The notes: generated by a model from the sequence alone, not told the origin. Positions 52,675-62,889 are shown, counted from the first letter of the stretch. The stretch is 64,000 nt of DNA from Streptomyces sp. HmicA12 (GCF_000373565.1 NZ_KB891797.1:124001-188000); one strand, 5' to 3'. Program-made: numbers and translations.

Positions 52675-54275
52675 GCGTACCCCTGCTCGGCCAGGAACCG
52701 CTGCCGGTGCGCCGCGAAGTCCTGGTCGATGGTGTCGCGGGCGACGACCGAGTAGAAGCGGGCCTCGTGCCCGTCCGCCTTCGGCCGCAGCACCCGGCCG
52801 AGCCGCTGCGCCTCCTCCTGGCGCGAGCCGAACGTGCCCGACACCTGGATCGCGACCGTCGCCTCCGGCAGGTCGATGGAGAAGTTCGCGACCTTCGACA
52901 CGACGAGGACGCTGATCTCGCCCTCGCGGAACGCGTCGAAGAGCTTCTCGCGCACCGCGTTCGTCGTCTCGCCCTTGATGACCGGGGCGTCCAAGTGGGC
53001 GCCCAGCTCGTCGAGTTGGTCGATGTACTGGCCGATGACGAGGGTCTGCTCGCCCGCGTGCTTCTTCACCAGCGCCTCGGTGACCTTCCGCTTGGTGGCG
53101 GTCGTCGCGCAGAAGCGGTACTTCTCCTCCTGCTCGGCGGTGGCGTACGCGAGCCGCTCGGAGTCGGTGAGGTTGACGCGTACCTCGACGCAGTCCGCCG
53201 GGGCGATGTAGCCCTGCGCCTCGATCTCCTTCCACGGGGCGTCGAACCGCTTCGGGCCGATGAGTGAGAAGACGTCGGACTCGCGCCCGTCCTCGCGTAC
53301 GAGGGTGGCGGTCAGCCCGAGGCGGCGGCGCGCCTGGAGGTCGGCGGTGAACTTGAAGACGGGCGCGGGCAGCAGGTGCACCTCGTCGTAGACGACCAGG
53401 CCCCAGTCGCGGGAGTCGAACAGCTCCAGGTGCGGGTAGACACCCTTCCGCTTCGTCGTCAGCACCTGGTACGTGGCGATGGTGACCGGGCGGATCTCCT
53501 TCTTCGTACCGCTGTACTCGCCGATCTCGTCCTCGGTGAGCGAGGTGCGCTTCACCAGCTCGTGCTTCCACTGGCGGGCGGAGACGGTGTTCGTGACGAG
53601 GATGAGCGTGGTCGCCTTGGCCTCGGCCATCGCCCCGGCCCCGACCAGCGTCTTGCCCGCGCCGCAGGGCAGGACGACGACACCGGAGCCGCCGTGCCAG
53701 AAGTTCTCCACGGCCTGCTTCTGGTACGGGCGCAGCGACCAGCCGTCCTCGGCGAGCTCGATGGGGTGCGCCTCGCCGTCCACGTACCCGGCGAGGTCCT
53801 CGGCGGGCCAGCCCAGCTTCAGCAGGGTCTGCTTGATCTGGCCGCGCTCGGAGGGGTGCACGGCCACGGTGTCGGCGTCGATGCGGGCGCCGACGAGCGG
53901 CTGGATCCGCTTCGAGCGGAGGATCTCCTCCAGGACCGGGCGGTCGGTGGACGTCAGGACGAGGCCGTGCGCCGGGTGCTTGCTCAGCGTCAGGCGCCCG
54001 TAGCGGTCCATCGTCTCCGCGATGTCGACGAGCAGCGCGTGCGGCACCGGGTACCGGCTGTACTCCACGAGCGCGTCCACGACCTGCTCCGCGTCGTGCC
54101 CGGCGGCCCGCGCGTTCCACAGGCCGAGCGGCGTCAGCCGGTACGTGTGGATGTGCTCGGGCGCCCGCTCCAGCTCGGCGAACGGGGCGATCGCCCGGCG
54201 GCAGTCGTCGGCCTGCTCGTGGTCGACCTCGAGAAGCAGGGTCTTGTCCGACTGGACGATGAGTGGACCGTTCAC
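52632..54275 (-). CDS. xpb: XPB/ERCC3-type DNA helicase
   Basis: GTG 54275 (AGAAAGGG 8 bp upstream) gives 547 residues. The N-terminal XPB domain leads to Walker A VVLPCGAGKTLVGAGAMAEA, the DEVH box VVYDEVHLLPAP, motif III GLTATLVREDGRESD and motif VI EEAQRLGRVLRPKADGHEAR. It is a 3'-5' DNA helicase of the XPB/Ssl2 family, seen in actinobacteria and Archaea. It may act in DNA repair or damage opening. The next gene upstream encodes an XPB-like accessory protein, likely a functional pair. Confidence 0.93.
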   Translation of the reverse strand: MNGPLIVQSDKTLLLEVDHEQADDCRRAIAPFAELERAPEHIHTYRLTPLGLWNARAAGHDAEQVVDALVEYSRYPVPHALLVDIAETMDRYGRLTLSKHPAHGLVLTSTDRPVLEEILRSKRIQPLVGARIDADTVAVHPSERGQIKQTLLKLGWPAEDLAGYVDGEAHPIELAEDGWSLRPYQKQAVENFWHGGSGVVVLPCGAGKTLVGAGAMAEAKATTLILVTNTVSARQWKHELVKRTSLTEDEIGEYSGTKKEIRPVTIATYQVLTTKRKGVYPHLELFDSRDWGLVVYDEVHLLPAPVFKFTADLQARRRLGLTATLVREDGRESDVFSLIGPKRFDAPWKEIEAQGYIAPADCVEVRVNLTDSERLAYATAEQEEKYRFCATTATKRKVTEALVKKHAGEQTLVIGQYIDQLDELGAHLDAPVIKGETTNAVREKLFDAFREGEISVLVVSKVANFSIDLPEATVAIQVSGTFGSRQEEAQRLGRVLRPKADGHEARFYSVVARDTIDQDFAAHRQRFLAEQGYAYRIVDADELLAGS

Positions 54276-54381
54276 GCGCGGCACCCTTTCTGCTGGGCCT
54301 GGCCCGGTGTGGCCAAACGTCCAGTGTGCCTCATGGGGTGCCGTGCGGGTGTTCGGTCGGCTGCCCCGGGCGCGAACGGGG

Positions 54382-56835
54382 TCACCCCGCGTCGGGCGCC
54401 AGCTCCGCCACCCCCGTCACCCGGTGCAGCGGATACGTCCGGACCTCGTCCGCCGTGTGGTCGTACGCCGTGACGAACCCGCCCTCGACCCGGATCGGCG
54501 CGATGACCCGCTGGCTGGCGGAGCCCTCCGCGTTGACGTAGCCGATCCACAGGGTGTCGCCCGTCATCACCGCGGCCTGCATCGTGGCGAGGGTGTCCGC
54601 GGGGGTGGTGCGGGGCAGCTCGCCGTTGGCCGCCGGGGCCTGCTTGCGCGGGGTCGTGGCCGCCGTGTCGCCCGCTCTGATGGCCCGGATCGCGGCGTCG
54701 AGGAGTGTGCCGTCGGGCAGCGGGGGGCCGTCGGGCACCGGCTCGGGGGCCGTGCGCGGCGGGGTGCGGTGGGCGTGCGCGCGGGCGATCAGGACATCGC
54801 CCTCGGGGGTCTCGGCGGCCGGGGCGAAGCCCATCGCGCGCAGCCCTTCGAGGAGCGTGCCGGGGTCGGCCTGGGCGGCGAGGACGGTGGGCGCCAGGCG
54901 GCGCAGGCGCAGACCGGCGGCCCGCTTGTCGGCGAGGATCTCGCCGAGCACGGCGTCGTCGTCGCAGCGCACGTACGCGGAGGCCGCGCCGATCCGCAGA
55001 TGCCCGTGGCGCCGGGCCACGTCGTCGATGAGGTACGCGAGGGGCTGGGGGACGGGCGTGCGGGAGTGGGCGCCCAGGAAGGTGTGCAGGTCGGAGGCGG
55101 TCCGCCCGGAGTCGAGCGCGCGGCGCACCGAGCCGGGCGTGAAGCGGTAGACCGTCGCGCCGCCTCTCGACTCCACGTCGGCGAGGACGGCGAGCGCCTC
55201 GGCGAGCGGGCGCACCAGCGGTCCGGGGGCGACCGCCGTCAGGTCGGCCTGGAGGAGTACGTGGTCGAGCGGTTCCGGCAGCAGCGGGGCGAGCAGCTTC
55301 TCGGCGCGGGCCGCGGTGGCCGACGCCTCCAGGGCGGTCCCTCCGGGCTCTCCGGGCTCACCGGGCTCTTCGTGTACGGGCAGCAGCGCCCGGCCGTGCG
55401 CGGACAGCGCCCCGCGGCCGGTCAACCCGATCAACTCGGCCTCGGCGAGCGTCCATCGGGTCAGGCGCGTGCGCAGGTCGAGGGAGGCGGGGGAGGGCCG
55501 CTCCCAGGTGAGGCGGGCCGTCAGCGACTCCGGGGCGGGCGCGGCGCCCTCCGGCAGGGTGCCGAGCAGGGCCAGCACCCGGTGGCGCACCTCGGGCGCC
55601 GCCGAGCGGTCCAGGTGCGGGCCGAGGGCGGACAGCGTGCGGTCCTTGCCGTCCCGCCCGCCCACCAGGCCGGACGTCCGCGTCGCCGACAGCCACGCCG
55701 TGGCCAGGCGGGTCCACCGCTCGGCCGGGGGACGCTCCAGCCACGCGTCGTACTCGGGGGTCGCCGCGTACCGCTCGTCGGCCTCGCCGTCCGACGCGAT
55801 CAGACCGGCGGCGTAGGCGAGTTCGACCCAGAAGGCGGCCGTCTGCTCGGTGGTGTCGAGGGCGGTGGCGGTGCGCTTGAGGTCGCGCACGCTCAGGCCG
55901 CCCGCGCGCAGGACGGCGGGCCCGCCCTCGTCCCAGTCCTTCAGCAGTTCCTCGACGGTGTCGAGCGCGGTGTACGCCTGCGCCGCCGCCGTCGCGTCCA
56001 CAACCTGTGGACGGTGCGCCGCCTTCTCCTCGACGGCGGGCGCCAGCGGCTCCAGCGCGCGGTGCGCCCGGCCGCCGCGCAGGTGCAGCGCGGCCTCCCG
56101 GGGCAGCACGACCGTGCCCGGATTCGTCGGCACCAGCAGCGCGCGGTCGAGCAGCCAGCGCAGATGGGCCGCGGGCCGGGCCGTCACCTGCCCGTACGGC
56201 GGTCCCCACAACAGCCGGTTCAGCACCTCGATGGACTCGGCCGGGGCCTCGTCGAGCAGCGCCGACATCCGGTGCGGGTCCGTGAACAGGGCCGTCAGCG
56301 CGGAGACCGCGGACACCGGGTCGTGGGTGGACGGCAGGCCCGCCGCCGCCACGATCTCCTGGATGCGGCCCGGCGACATGCCGGAGGTGGCCTCGGCGAC
56401 GGTCGGGCCGAGGCCGGTGGGCGACGGATGCTGCGGCGCGGGCACGAGCAGCTCGCGGGCCGTGCGTACGAGGCGCAGCTGGTCGTCGCCGCCCCAGGCG
56501 AGGGCCTGCTCGCGCAGGGTGGCCACGGCACGCGGCAGCGCGTGCGTCGTGTCGGGGCCCGGCAGCAGGCTCTTCAGCGTCCCGTACGTCGTCGGGTCGG
56601 GGGCGACCGCCAGCGCCTGCGCCACCTGCTGCGTGAAGCGGTCCAGGCGGTCCAGTGCGCGGATCACCGAGGCGCGGGTGCCGGCCCGGGTGGCGAGCTG
56701 GGTGAGGTCGTTCGGCACCGGATTGAGCAGGTCGGGGCGGGCGCGCAGGAGACGGGCCAGGGACACGTCGTCCCGGGCGCGCAGCGCTTCCGCGAGGGAG
56801 CGGGGTGCCGCCGGTGTCTGCTCGTTGGGGCTCAT
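54382..56835 (-). CDS. Large helicase-associated protein with C-terminal WYL-like domain
   Basis: ATG 56835 gives 817 residues. The protein is annotated in actinobacteria as XPB/Ssl2-like or helicase-associated; it contains a long leucine-rich region with winged-helix features (GRIQEIVAAAGLPST, RHRVLALLGTLPEGAAPAPE) and no Walker motifs. The C-terminus DTLWIGYVNAEGSASQRVIA PIRVEGGFVTAYDHTADEVR looks like a WYL ligand-binding domain. It lies 107 bp upstream of xpb on the same strand, suggesting a complex or regulator for that helicase. Confidence 0.75.
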   Translation of the reverse strand: MSPNEQTPAAPRSLAEALRARDDVSLARLLRARPDLLNPVPNDLTQLATRAGTRASVIRALDRLDRFTQQVAQALAVAPDPTTYGTLKSLLPGPDTTHALPRAVATLREQALAWGGDDQLRLVRTARELLVPAPQHPSPTGLGPTVAEATSGMSPGRIQEIVAAAGLPSTHDPVSAVSALTALFTDPHRMSALLDEAPAESIEVLNRLLWGPPYGQVTARPAAHLRWLLDRALLVPTNPGTVVLPREAALHLRGGRAHRALEPLAPAVEEKAAHRPQVVDATAAAQAYTALDTVEELLKDWDEGGPAVLRAGGLSVRDLKRTATALDTTEQTAAFWVELAYAAGLIASDGEADERYAATPEYDAWLERPPAERWTRLATAWLSATRTSGLVGGRDGKDRTLSALGPHLDRSAAPEVRHRVLALLGTLPEGAAPAPESLTARLTWERPSPASLDLRTRLTRWTLAEAELIGLTGRGALSAHGRALLPVHEEPGEPGEPGGTALEASATAARAEKLLAPLLPEPLDHVLLQADLTAVAPGPLVRPLAEALAVLADVESRGGATVYRFTPGSVRRALDSGRTASDLHTFLGAHSRTPVPQPLAYLIDDVARRHGHLRIGAASAYVRCDDDAVLGEILADKRAAGLRLRRLAPTVLAAQADPGTLLEGLRAMGFAPAAETPEGDVLIARAHAHRTPPRTAPEPVPDGPPLPDGTLLDAAIRAIRAGDTAATTPRKQAPAANGELPRTTPADTLATMQAAVMTGDTLWIGYVNAEGSASQRVIAPIRVEGGFVTAYDHTADEVRTYPLHRVTGVAELAPDAG

Positions 56836-56861
56836 CTGTCCCACGGTAGCGGGTGGCCATA

Positions 56862-56910
56862 TCAAGCCCCTCCGGTGAGGGAGGAGCGGGGTCCGGGTCG
56901 CGGCCCCGTG
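56862..56910 (-). repeat. Intergenic repeat family A, copy 2
   Basis: Inverted relative of the element at 8286-8332: TCAAGCCCCTCCGG followed by GAGGAGCGGGGTCCGGG and a GC-rich palindrome. It precedes the helicase-associated gene by 26 bp. Confidence 0.65.
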
Positions 56911-56982
56911 GCCCGGAACACGCCGGGCCGCACCATTCGCGATACGGTCGGATGCCAACTGCTGCACCCCGGAGGGGACTTC

Positions 56983-58026
56983 GTGGGGATCGAGAGTGAT
57001 CAGCTCGTCTTCGACTATCTGAGCCGGGTCGGGGACCTGGCCCAGCAGCGCCAGCTGCCGTCCGCGACACGAATGCGCCTGGTCACGGAGTTGCGCGGGG
57101 AGATCGACCGGCGCAGAGCGAGGACGACCGTCGACAGCCCGGCCGCCGTGCGCCGCATCCTCGACCGCCTCGGCACGCCGGACCGGATCGTCAGCGGCGC
57201 CCAGGAGGGCGGGTCCGCCGCGGCCGACCCGGCGGCGCCCCTCATCCGCCCGCTGCCCGAGCAGCGCTCCACCAAGGACGAGCGGAGCGGCGGGCTGCGC
57301 CGCAGGGTGCCGCGCCCGCGCCGCGAGCCCGCCCCGGAGCAGCCGGCCGACGCACCGTCGCCGCCGCACCTGGCCGGCACCGACGAACTCGGCGTGCCGG
57401 GCGGCGACACGGACTGGTGGCGGATCGGTGACGGCGCCCCGGGGGCCGGGCTGTCGCTCACCGACACGGACAGCGTGCCGGGGTTCACGGGCGGGGTGGA
57501 GATCCCGGACATACTCAAGCCGCCGAGGCGCCGCCCCGACGGCCCGGACCTGCGCAAGCGCCCGGAGCCGGAGGCGGTGGAGGACGACGAGGAGGCCGAC
57601 GAGGCCGAGGCGCAGGACGAGGAGGCGGTCGAGGAGCCGCGCGCCTTCCGGCGCCGCCGGACCGTGCCCCGTATGGCCCCGGCCGGAGGCTGGACCAACC
57701 CCCTGCTCCTGCTGGCCGCCGCGGCCCTCGTCGTCGGCGCGGTCCTCGGCAACATCCTGGTCCTGCTGGTCGGTTGGGCCGTCGTCTACCTCTCCCGCCG
57801 GCTGACCGTCCTGCAGAAGAAGTTCGCGGTGTTCGGCCTGCCCGCTCTGGCCGTCGTGGGCGGCATCGTCTGGCTGTGGGGGCGCGGCGAAGGGAAATGG
57901 GGCGCGCCGCTCGCCGACGGGCGGATGAGCGGCGCGTTCCAGGAGACCTGGCCGTGGGTGCTGCGGTGCGCCGCGTTCGCCTCGGCCCTGTATCTGCTGT
58001 GGCGGTCGCAGCGCCCCCGGATCTGA
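56983..58026 (+). CDS. Multi-pass membrane protein with N-terminal HAAS-like region
   Basis: GTG 56983 (GGAGGGG upstream) gives 347 residues. A helical head (SDQLVFDYLSRVGDLAQQRQ LPSATRMRLVTELRGEIDRR) resembles HAAS/DUF1700 signalling segments. A long acidic, low-complexity region (150-225; EDDEEADEAEAQDEEAVEEP) and four transmembrane helices near the C-terminus follow, in the pattern FGLPALAVVGGIVWLW. The role is unknown; similar proteins occur next to lipid or PadR regulators in other actinobacteria. Confidence 0.75.
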   Translation: MGIESDQLVFDYLSRVGDLAQQRQLPSATRMRLVTELRGEIDRRRARTTVDSPAAVRRILDRLGTPDRIVSGAQEGGSAAADPAAPLIRPLPEQRSTKDERSGGLRRRVPRPRREPAPEQPADAPSPPHLAGTDELGVPGGDTDWWRIGDGAPGAGLSLTDTDSVPGFTGGVEIPDILKPPRRRPDGPDLRKRPEPEAVEDDEEADEAEAQDEEAVEEPRAFRRRRTVPRMAPAGGWTNPLLLLAAAALVVGAVLGNILVLLVGWAVVYLSRRLTVLQKKFAVFGLPALAVVGGIVWLWGRGEGKWGAPLADGRMSGAFQETWPWVLRCAAFASALYLLWRSQRPRI

Positions 58027-58033
58027 ATCGGTC

Positions 58034-59011
58034 CTACCGGGCCAGGTCGGACCGGAGCTCGGAGAGGATCTGGTTCGCCGCCGTGTAGCCGATGCCCTGG
58101 ATCCACAGTTCGTCGTCCACCTGGTAGACCTTGCCGTCCTTGACGGCCTTCAGGTTCTTCCACAGGCCGCTCGTGGTGGTCTCGGTGACCTTCGCCCGGC
58201 CCGGCCTCCCGTACGTCGACGTGTAGATGACGTCCGCGTCCGCCTTGTCGATCTGCTCGGGGCTGACGTCGTACGAGAATCCGTCCTTGGCCTTGTCGGT
58301 GATCGCGGGCCGGCCGAGGCCGATGTCGGCGAGGATCGTGCCGATGTAGTTCTGCTTGCCGTAGATCCGGATGTCGGCGCCCTCCACGAACCGGACGACG
58401 TTCACCTCGGTCCTCGCGGCCTTCGCTCTGCCTCCCAGTGCCTCGGTGACGGCGGCGACATGGGTCTCGTACGTCTTGACGGCCTTCTTGGCCTGCGCCT
58501 TCTTGCCCAGGGCGTCGGCGTGCACGAGGAAGTTCTGCTTCCACGGGTAGCCGGTCGTCTCCGTGAGCACGGTCGGGGCGATGGCGCTGAGCTGCTGGTA
58601 GCGCTGCCCGTCGCGGATCTTGCTGCCGAGGATCAGGTCGGGCTTCAGCCCGGCGATCTTCTCCAGGCTGGGGTTGGCGATCTCGCCGACCTCGGTGATG
58701 CCGCTGGTCCTGTCCTTCGGAAGGTACGAGAGGAACGCGTCCTCGGCGCCCGCGCGCGTGGCGCCGACCGGCTTCACACCGAGGGTGATCGCGGAGTCGA
58801 GCTCGGCGGTGTCCAGGACGACGACGCGCTTCGGTGCGTTCTTCACTTTTACGTCGCCCATCGCGGTCCGCACCGTATGAGTGGTGCCCGCGGTGGTGGG
58901 GCCGGAGCCCTTCTTCCCCGAGTCGTCGGAGGTGCAGGCCGTCAGGGTCAGGGCGGTGCTGAGGGCGAGGGTGGTGAGGAGGGTGCCGCGGCGCTTGAGG
59001 GAGGCGTTCAC
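58034..59011 (-). CDS. Iron-siderophore ABC-transporter substrate-binding lipoprotein
   Basis: 325 residues from ATG 59011. Lipobox LTLTACTSDDSG near residue 26. The FecB/BtuF-like fold has KRVVVLDTAELDSAITLGVK PVGATRAG, LPKDRTSGITEVGEIANPSLE and LKPDLILGSKIRDGQRYQ. It binds ferric siderophore outside the membrane. It ends 7 bp before the membrane protein end and precedes the ATPase gene, from which it is separated by a repeat element, so it may have its own promoter. Confidence 0.88.
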   Translation of the reverse strand: MNASLKRRGTLLTTLALSTALTLTACTSDDSGKKGSGPTTAGTTHTVRTAMGDVKVKNAPKRVVVLDTAELDSAITLGVKPVGATRAGAEDAFLSYLPKDRTSGITEVGEIANPSLEKIAGLKPDLILGSKIRDGQRYQQLSAIAPTVLTETTGYPWKQNFLVHADALGKKAQAKKAVKTYETHVAAVTEALGGRAKAARTEVNVVRFVEGADIRIYGKQNYIGTILADIGLGRPAITDKAKDGFSYDVSPEQIDKADADVIYTSTYGRPGRAKVTETTTSGLWKNLKAVKDGKVYQVDDELWIQGIGYTAANQILSELRSDLAR

Positions 59012-59079
59012 TGTGGTGCCTTTCGGGTCGTCGGGCTGCCTTGCGTGGGTGCGTTGCCGGGTGCTCGTTTCGTCGTGGC

Positions 59080-59180
59080 TGGTCGCGCAGTTCCCCGCGC
59101 CCCTGGGACGAGCTCAGCTCGTCCAGGGGAAGGCTGCGCGGAGCGCATGCCTTCAGGGGCGCGGGGAACTGCGCGAAGCA
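59080..59180. repeat. Intergenic repeat family B, copy 8
   Basis: Forward core at 59085-59104 and reverse core at 59155-59174 around GGGACGAGCTCAGCTCGTCC and GCTGCGCGGAGCGCATGCCT. It lies between the siderophore-binding protein and the ATPase genes. Confidence 0.85.
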
Positions 59181-59241
59181 GGACCACCGGTCCGTAGCCG
59201 CCCGTGAAGCAGGAGCCAGGCAGACGGACCGGCGAGGGCGA

Positions 59242-60039
59242 TCACGGCGCCGGGGCGTGCCAAGGCGAACCCGGGACGACCAGAGGGGACCCCGTGACCG
59301 GGTCGGGGACCACCACGCACTCCAGGCCGAAGACCTCGCGCACCAGCTCCGCCGTGACCACCTTGCCCGGCTCCCCCTCCGCCACGATCCGCCCCTCCTT
59401 CATCGCCACCAGATGATCGGCGTACCGTGCGGCCTGGTTGAGATCGTGCAGCACGACAGCGACCGTACGCCCCTTGTCGTGGTTCAACTGGCGTACCAGG
59501 TCCAGGACTTCGACCTGGTGCGAGATGTCCAGGTAGGTGGTCGGCTCGTCCAGGAGCAGGATCTCCGTCTCCTGCGCGAGGGCCATCGCGATCCAGACCC
59601 GCTGCCGCTGGCCCCCGGAGAGTTCGTCGACGCCGCGGTCCGCGAGGGCCGCGACGTCGGTGCGTTCCATCGCCTCCGTGACGGCCCGCTCGTCCGCGTC
59701 GGACCACTGCTGCCACCAGTGCTGATGCGGCTGCCGCCCGCGCGAGACCAGATCGGCGACGGTGATCGCCTCGGGCGCGACCGGCGTCTGGGGCAGCAGC
59801 CCGATCTGCTGGGCGATCCTCTTGGTGGGCAGCTCGGCGAGCGCCTTGCCGTCGAGGACGACGGACCCGCCGGCCGGCTTCAGCAGCCGCCCGAGCGCCC
59901 GCAGGGTCGTCGACTTGCCGCACGCGTTGGGGCCGACGATGACGGTGACCTGCCCGTCGGGCACGGCCAGGTCGAGCTCGCGCACGACGACCCGGTCGTC
60001 GTAGGCGAGCGTCAGGTCGCGGGCCGAGAGCCGGCTCAT
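59242..60039 (-). CDS. Siderophore ABC-transporter ATPase (FecE-like)
   Basis: 265 residues from ATG 60039. Walker [16 protein letters not shown], signature [15 protein letters not shown], Walker [15 protein letters not shown] and switch His in [16 protein letters not shown]. The ATP-binding unit drives uptake of ferric siderophore through the two permeases. It overlaps the preceding permease by ATGA (60036-60039), forming one operon. Confidence 0.93.
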   Translation of the reverse strand: MSRLSARDLTLAYDDRVVVRELDLAVPDGQVTVIVGPNACGKSTTLRALGRLLKPAGGSVVLDGKALAELPTKRIAQQIGLLPQTPVAPEAITVADLVSRGRQPHQHWWQQWSDADERAVTEAMERTDVAALADRGVDELSGGQRQRVWIAMALAQETEILLLDEPTTYLDISHQVEVLDLVRQLNHDKGRTVAVVLHDLNQAARYADHLVAMKEGRIVAEGEPGKVVTAELVREVFGLECVVVPDPVTGSPLVVPGSPWHAPAP

Positions 60040-61106
60040 GAGGTACCTCCGGAACTGGCGCGGACAGCGGCCCGGCCACGCACGATCAGCCAGATCAGAT
60101 AGGGCGCCCCGACGGCGGCCGTCAGCACGCCCACCGGCAGTTCGGTCGGCGAGAACAGACGCCGGGCCAGCAGGTCCCCCACCACCACGATCAGCGCGCC
60201 GAGCAGCGCCGACGTGACCAGCGGGATCTGTGCCGTACGCGTCACCCGGCGGGCGATCTGCGGCGCGAGCAGCGCCACGAAGTCGACCGGCCCGGCCGCG
60301 CCCGTGGCCAGCGACGCGAGCACCACGCCCAGCGCGACGAGCCCGAGCCGTACCCGCCCGAGCCGCACCCCGAGCGCGGTCGCCGTGTCGTCGTCCAGCG
60401 AGACGGTGCGCTGCGCGCGGGCGGCCCACGCGACGCAGGGCGTGAGCAGCAGCAGGCTCCAGGCCAGCGGCTGCGCCTCCGCCCAGCCGCGCCCGTTGAG
60501 GGAGCCCGTCATCCAGATCTGCGCCTGCTGGGCGACGAGATAGTCGCCCTTGGTCATGAACAGGGTCGTCACCGACCGCAGGGCGATCGCGAAGCCGATG
60601 CCGATCAGCACGAAGCGCGTGGCGTGCAGCCCGCCGCGCCACGCGAAGACGTAGACGAGGGCCGCGGCCAGCACGCCGCCGCCCACGGAGACGTAGGGCA
60701 GATACGCGTACGAGGTGAGGCCGAAGGTCATGGCCGCCACGGTCACCGCGCTCGCGCCCTGGCTGATGCCGATGATGTCGGGGCTCGCGAGGGGGTTGCG
60801 GGCGACGGTCTGGATCAGGGCGCCCGCCACACCGAACGCCGCGCCCACCAACAGGCCGACGACCATGCGGGGTTCGCGCAGGGTGCCGACGACCAGCTCG
60901 TCCGGCGACGGCTGCCCGGTGAGGACCTTGAAGACCTCGGCGGGGCCGATGAACTGCTCCCCGACACAGAGGTACGCCACACAGCTCACGGCCAGCGCCA
61001 CCGCGCAGACCGCCGCGACGACGGTCGCCCGCCGGTGCACCAGGAACCGGGCGCGGCCGGCGCGGGCGACGGCGTACCCGGCGGGACGTATGCCGATGCC
61101 GCTCAC
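60036..61106 (-). CDS. Siderophore ABC-transporter permease (FecC/D type)
   Basis: 356 residues from GTG 61106. A long N-terminal tail precedes about ten helices with the BtuC/FecCD signatures [36 protein letters not shown], and [20 protein letters not shown]. It forms half of the membrane channel. Overlaps the partner permease by GTGA (61103-61106). Confidence 0.93.
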   Translation of the reverse strand: MSGIGIRPAGYAVARAGRARFLVHRRATVVAAVCAVALAVSCVAYLCVGEQFIGPAEVFKVLTGQPSPDELVVGTLREPRMVVGLLVGAAFGVAGALIQTVARNPLASPDIIGISQGASAVTVAAMTFGLTSYAYLPYVSVGGGVLAAALVYVFAWRGGLHATRFVLIGIGFAIALRSVTTLFMTKGDYLVAQQAQIWMTGSLNGRGWAEAQPLAWSLLLLTPCVAWAARAQRTVSLDDDTATALGVRLGRVRLGLVALGVVLASLATGAAGPVDFVALLAPQIARRVTRTAQIPLVTSALLGALIVVVGDLLARRLFSPTELPVGVLTAAVGAPYLIWLIVRGRAAVRASSGGTS

Positions 61107-62116
61107 GCCGGTACCGCCTTCCTGCGCACCAGCGTCACGAGGAACGGCACCCCGATGAGCGCGGTCATCACCCCGGCCGGCACCTCGCTGGGCGGGAAGA
61201 TCACCCGGCCCACCGTGTCCGAGACCAGCAGCATCACGGGCCCCACGAGCGCCGCCATCGGCAGCAGCCAGCGGTGGTCGGAGCCGACCACGGCGCGCGC
61301 GATGTGCGGCACGGCGAGCCCGATGAAGGCGATGGGCCCGGCGGCCGCGACCCCCACACCGGTCAGCACGGTCGCGCCGAGCCCGCCCACGATCCGTACG
61401 GTCGCCACCCGCTGCCCGAGCCCCTTCGCCACGTCCTCGCCGAGCGCGAGCGCGTCGAGCCCGCGGGCGACGGACAGCACGAGGACCACGCCCACCAGCA
61501 GGAACGGCCAGGTCTGGCCGATGAGATCGGCGTCACGGCCGGACAGCGATCCGACCTGCCAGAACCGGAACTCGTCGAGCGCCGACGCCTTGGTGGTCAG
61601 CACGGCGGTGGTCACCGACACCAGCAGCGCGTTGATCGCGGCGCCGCCGAGCGCGAGCTTCACGGGCGTCGCCCCGCCCCGCCCGCTCGCGGCGATCGCG
61701 TACACGGCGACGGACGCGATCCCGGCCCCGGCGAACGCGAACCACACGTACCCGGTCAGCGTGTGGATGCCCAGGTACGCGAGGGCGAGCACGACACCGA
61801 CCGAGGCGCCCTGGCTGATGCCGAGGATGCCGGGGTCGGCGATGGGGTTGCGGGTGATGCCCTGGAGCACGGTCCCGGCCAGCGCGAGGGACGCGCCGAC
61901 CATGATCCCGACGACGGTGCGCGGCACGCGCAGCCCCCGTACGACCTCGGCGGCATCGCTGTGCCCGCCGTGCAGCAGGGCGTCGAGGACGGCGGACGGC
62001 GCGATCGGGCGGGCGCCCACCGCGAGGCTGAGCAGCACCGCGAGCGCCAGGGCCACGACGGCCGCCACGATCGCACCTGCCCTGACAGCACCGACGGCAC
62101 CGGGTCTGACGGGCAT
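61103..62116 (-). CDS. Siderophore ABC-transporter permease (FecD type)
   Basis: 337 residues from ATG 62116, with GGGAG in AGGAGGT-like context a few bases upstream. Conserved pieces are [40 protein letters not shown] and [20 protein letters not shown]. It is the first gene of the permease-permease-ATPase operon and an iron-box-like site lies 43 bp upstream, consistent with iron-dependent repression. Confidence 0.93.
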   Translation of the reverse strand: MPVRPGAVGAVRAGAIVAAVVALALAVLLSLAVGARPIAPSAVLDALLHGGHSDAAEVVRGLRVPRTVVGIMVGASLALAGTVLQGITRNPIADPGILGISQGASVGVVLALAYLGIHTLTGYVWFAFAGAGIASVAVYAIAASGRGGATPVKLALGGAAINALLVSVTTAVLTTKASALDEFRFWQVGSLSGRDADLIGQTWPFLLVGVVLVLSVARGLDALALGEDVAKGLGQRVATVRIVGGLGATVLTGVGVAAAGPIAFIGLAVPHIARAVVGSDHRWLLPMAALVGPVMLLVSDTVGRVIFPPSEVPAGVMTALIGVPFLVTLVRRKAVPA

Positions 62117-62158
62117 GAGCGTGCTCTCCCAGGAGGTGAGGCCGAGGCAGGGGCGGGG

Positions 62159-62177
62159 CTTGGTAAGGCTTAGCTAA
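62159..62177 (-). promoter_or_regulatory. DmdR1/IdeR-type iron box upstream of the siderophore operon
   Basis: CTTGGTAAGGCTTAGCTAA, 14 of 19 positions of the iron box TTAGGTTAGGCTAACCTAA, with the central TAGG-CTTA part conserved. It lies 43 bp before the permease start on the minus strand, where a DtxR-family repressor would act, and about 40 bp upstream of the divergent HAD gene. Confidence 0.62.
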
Positions 62178-62214
62178 GTATGTGCTGTGAAGGCTCATCG
62201 TATGCCGGGGCAGA

Positions 62215-62889
62215 ATGGCGTTCATGGCTGCCCTCACAGATCCCGCAGATCCCGCGTCCGCCACGGAAACCGGCGCGGGCCCCGTCGTCGGCTTCGACCT
62301 CGACATGACGCTGATCGACTCGCGCCCCGGGATCCGTGCGACCTGGGTGGCACTGGCCGAGCAGACCGGCGCGTACGTCGACGTCGACCTGGTCGTCTCG
62401 CGCCTCGGCCCGCCGCTGACCGACGAGATGGCCAACTGGTTCCCGGCCGACCGGATCCCGGCCATGACCGACCTCTACCGTGAGATGTATCCCACATACG
62501 CCATCGAGCCGACGCTGCCGATGCCGGGCGTCCGCGAGACGGTCGCCGCCGTGCACGCCGCGGGCGGCCGGGTGGTCGTCGTCACCGCCAAGTACGAGCC
62601 CAACGCGAAGCTGCACCTGGCCCACCTCGGCATCGACGCGGACGTCGTCGTCGGTGATCTGTGGGCGGAGGGCAAGGGGGCGGCGCTGGAGGAGCACGGC
62701 GCGAGCGTCTACGTCGGCGATCATGTCGGTGACGTACGCGGAGCACGCACCGCGCAGGCGCTGTCGGTCGGCGTCACCACGGGCCCGTGCGACGCGGACG
62801 AACTGCGTGCCGCGGGCGCCGACGTGATCCTCGCCGGCCTGACCGAGTTCCCGTCCTGGCTCGCGGGCTACGTGGCCGAACGCGCCTGA
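62215..62889 (+). CDS. HAD-family hydrolase
   Basis: ATG 62215 gives 224 residues (ATG 62224 also possible). HAD motif I is GFDLDMTLIDSRPGIRATWV, motif II VVVVTAKYEPN and motif IV YVGDHVGDVRGARTA. It is of the phosphoglycolate phosphatase/PGMB-like group. The substrate is not identifiable. The divergent neighbour is the iron-uptake operon, but the iron box is closer to that operon. Confidence 0.86.
   Translation: MAFMAALTDPADPASATETGAGPVVGFDLDMTLIDSRPGIRATWVALAEQTGAYVDVDLVVSRLGPPLTDEMANWFPADRIPAMTDLYREMYPTYAIEPTLPMPGVRETVAAVHAAGGRVVVVTAKYEPNAKLHLAHLGIDADVVVGDLWAEGKGAALEEHGASVYVGDHVGDVRGARTAQALSVGVTTGPCDADELRAAGADVILAGLTEFPSWLAGYVAERA

Noticed and set aside
54022..56982. Long plus-strand frame before the membrane-protein start
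   Set aside because: Shadow of the helicase-associated gene; GTG 56983 has a good ribosome-binding site and the downstream protein is coherent.
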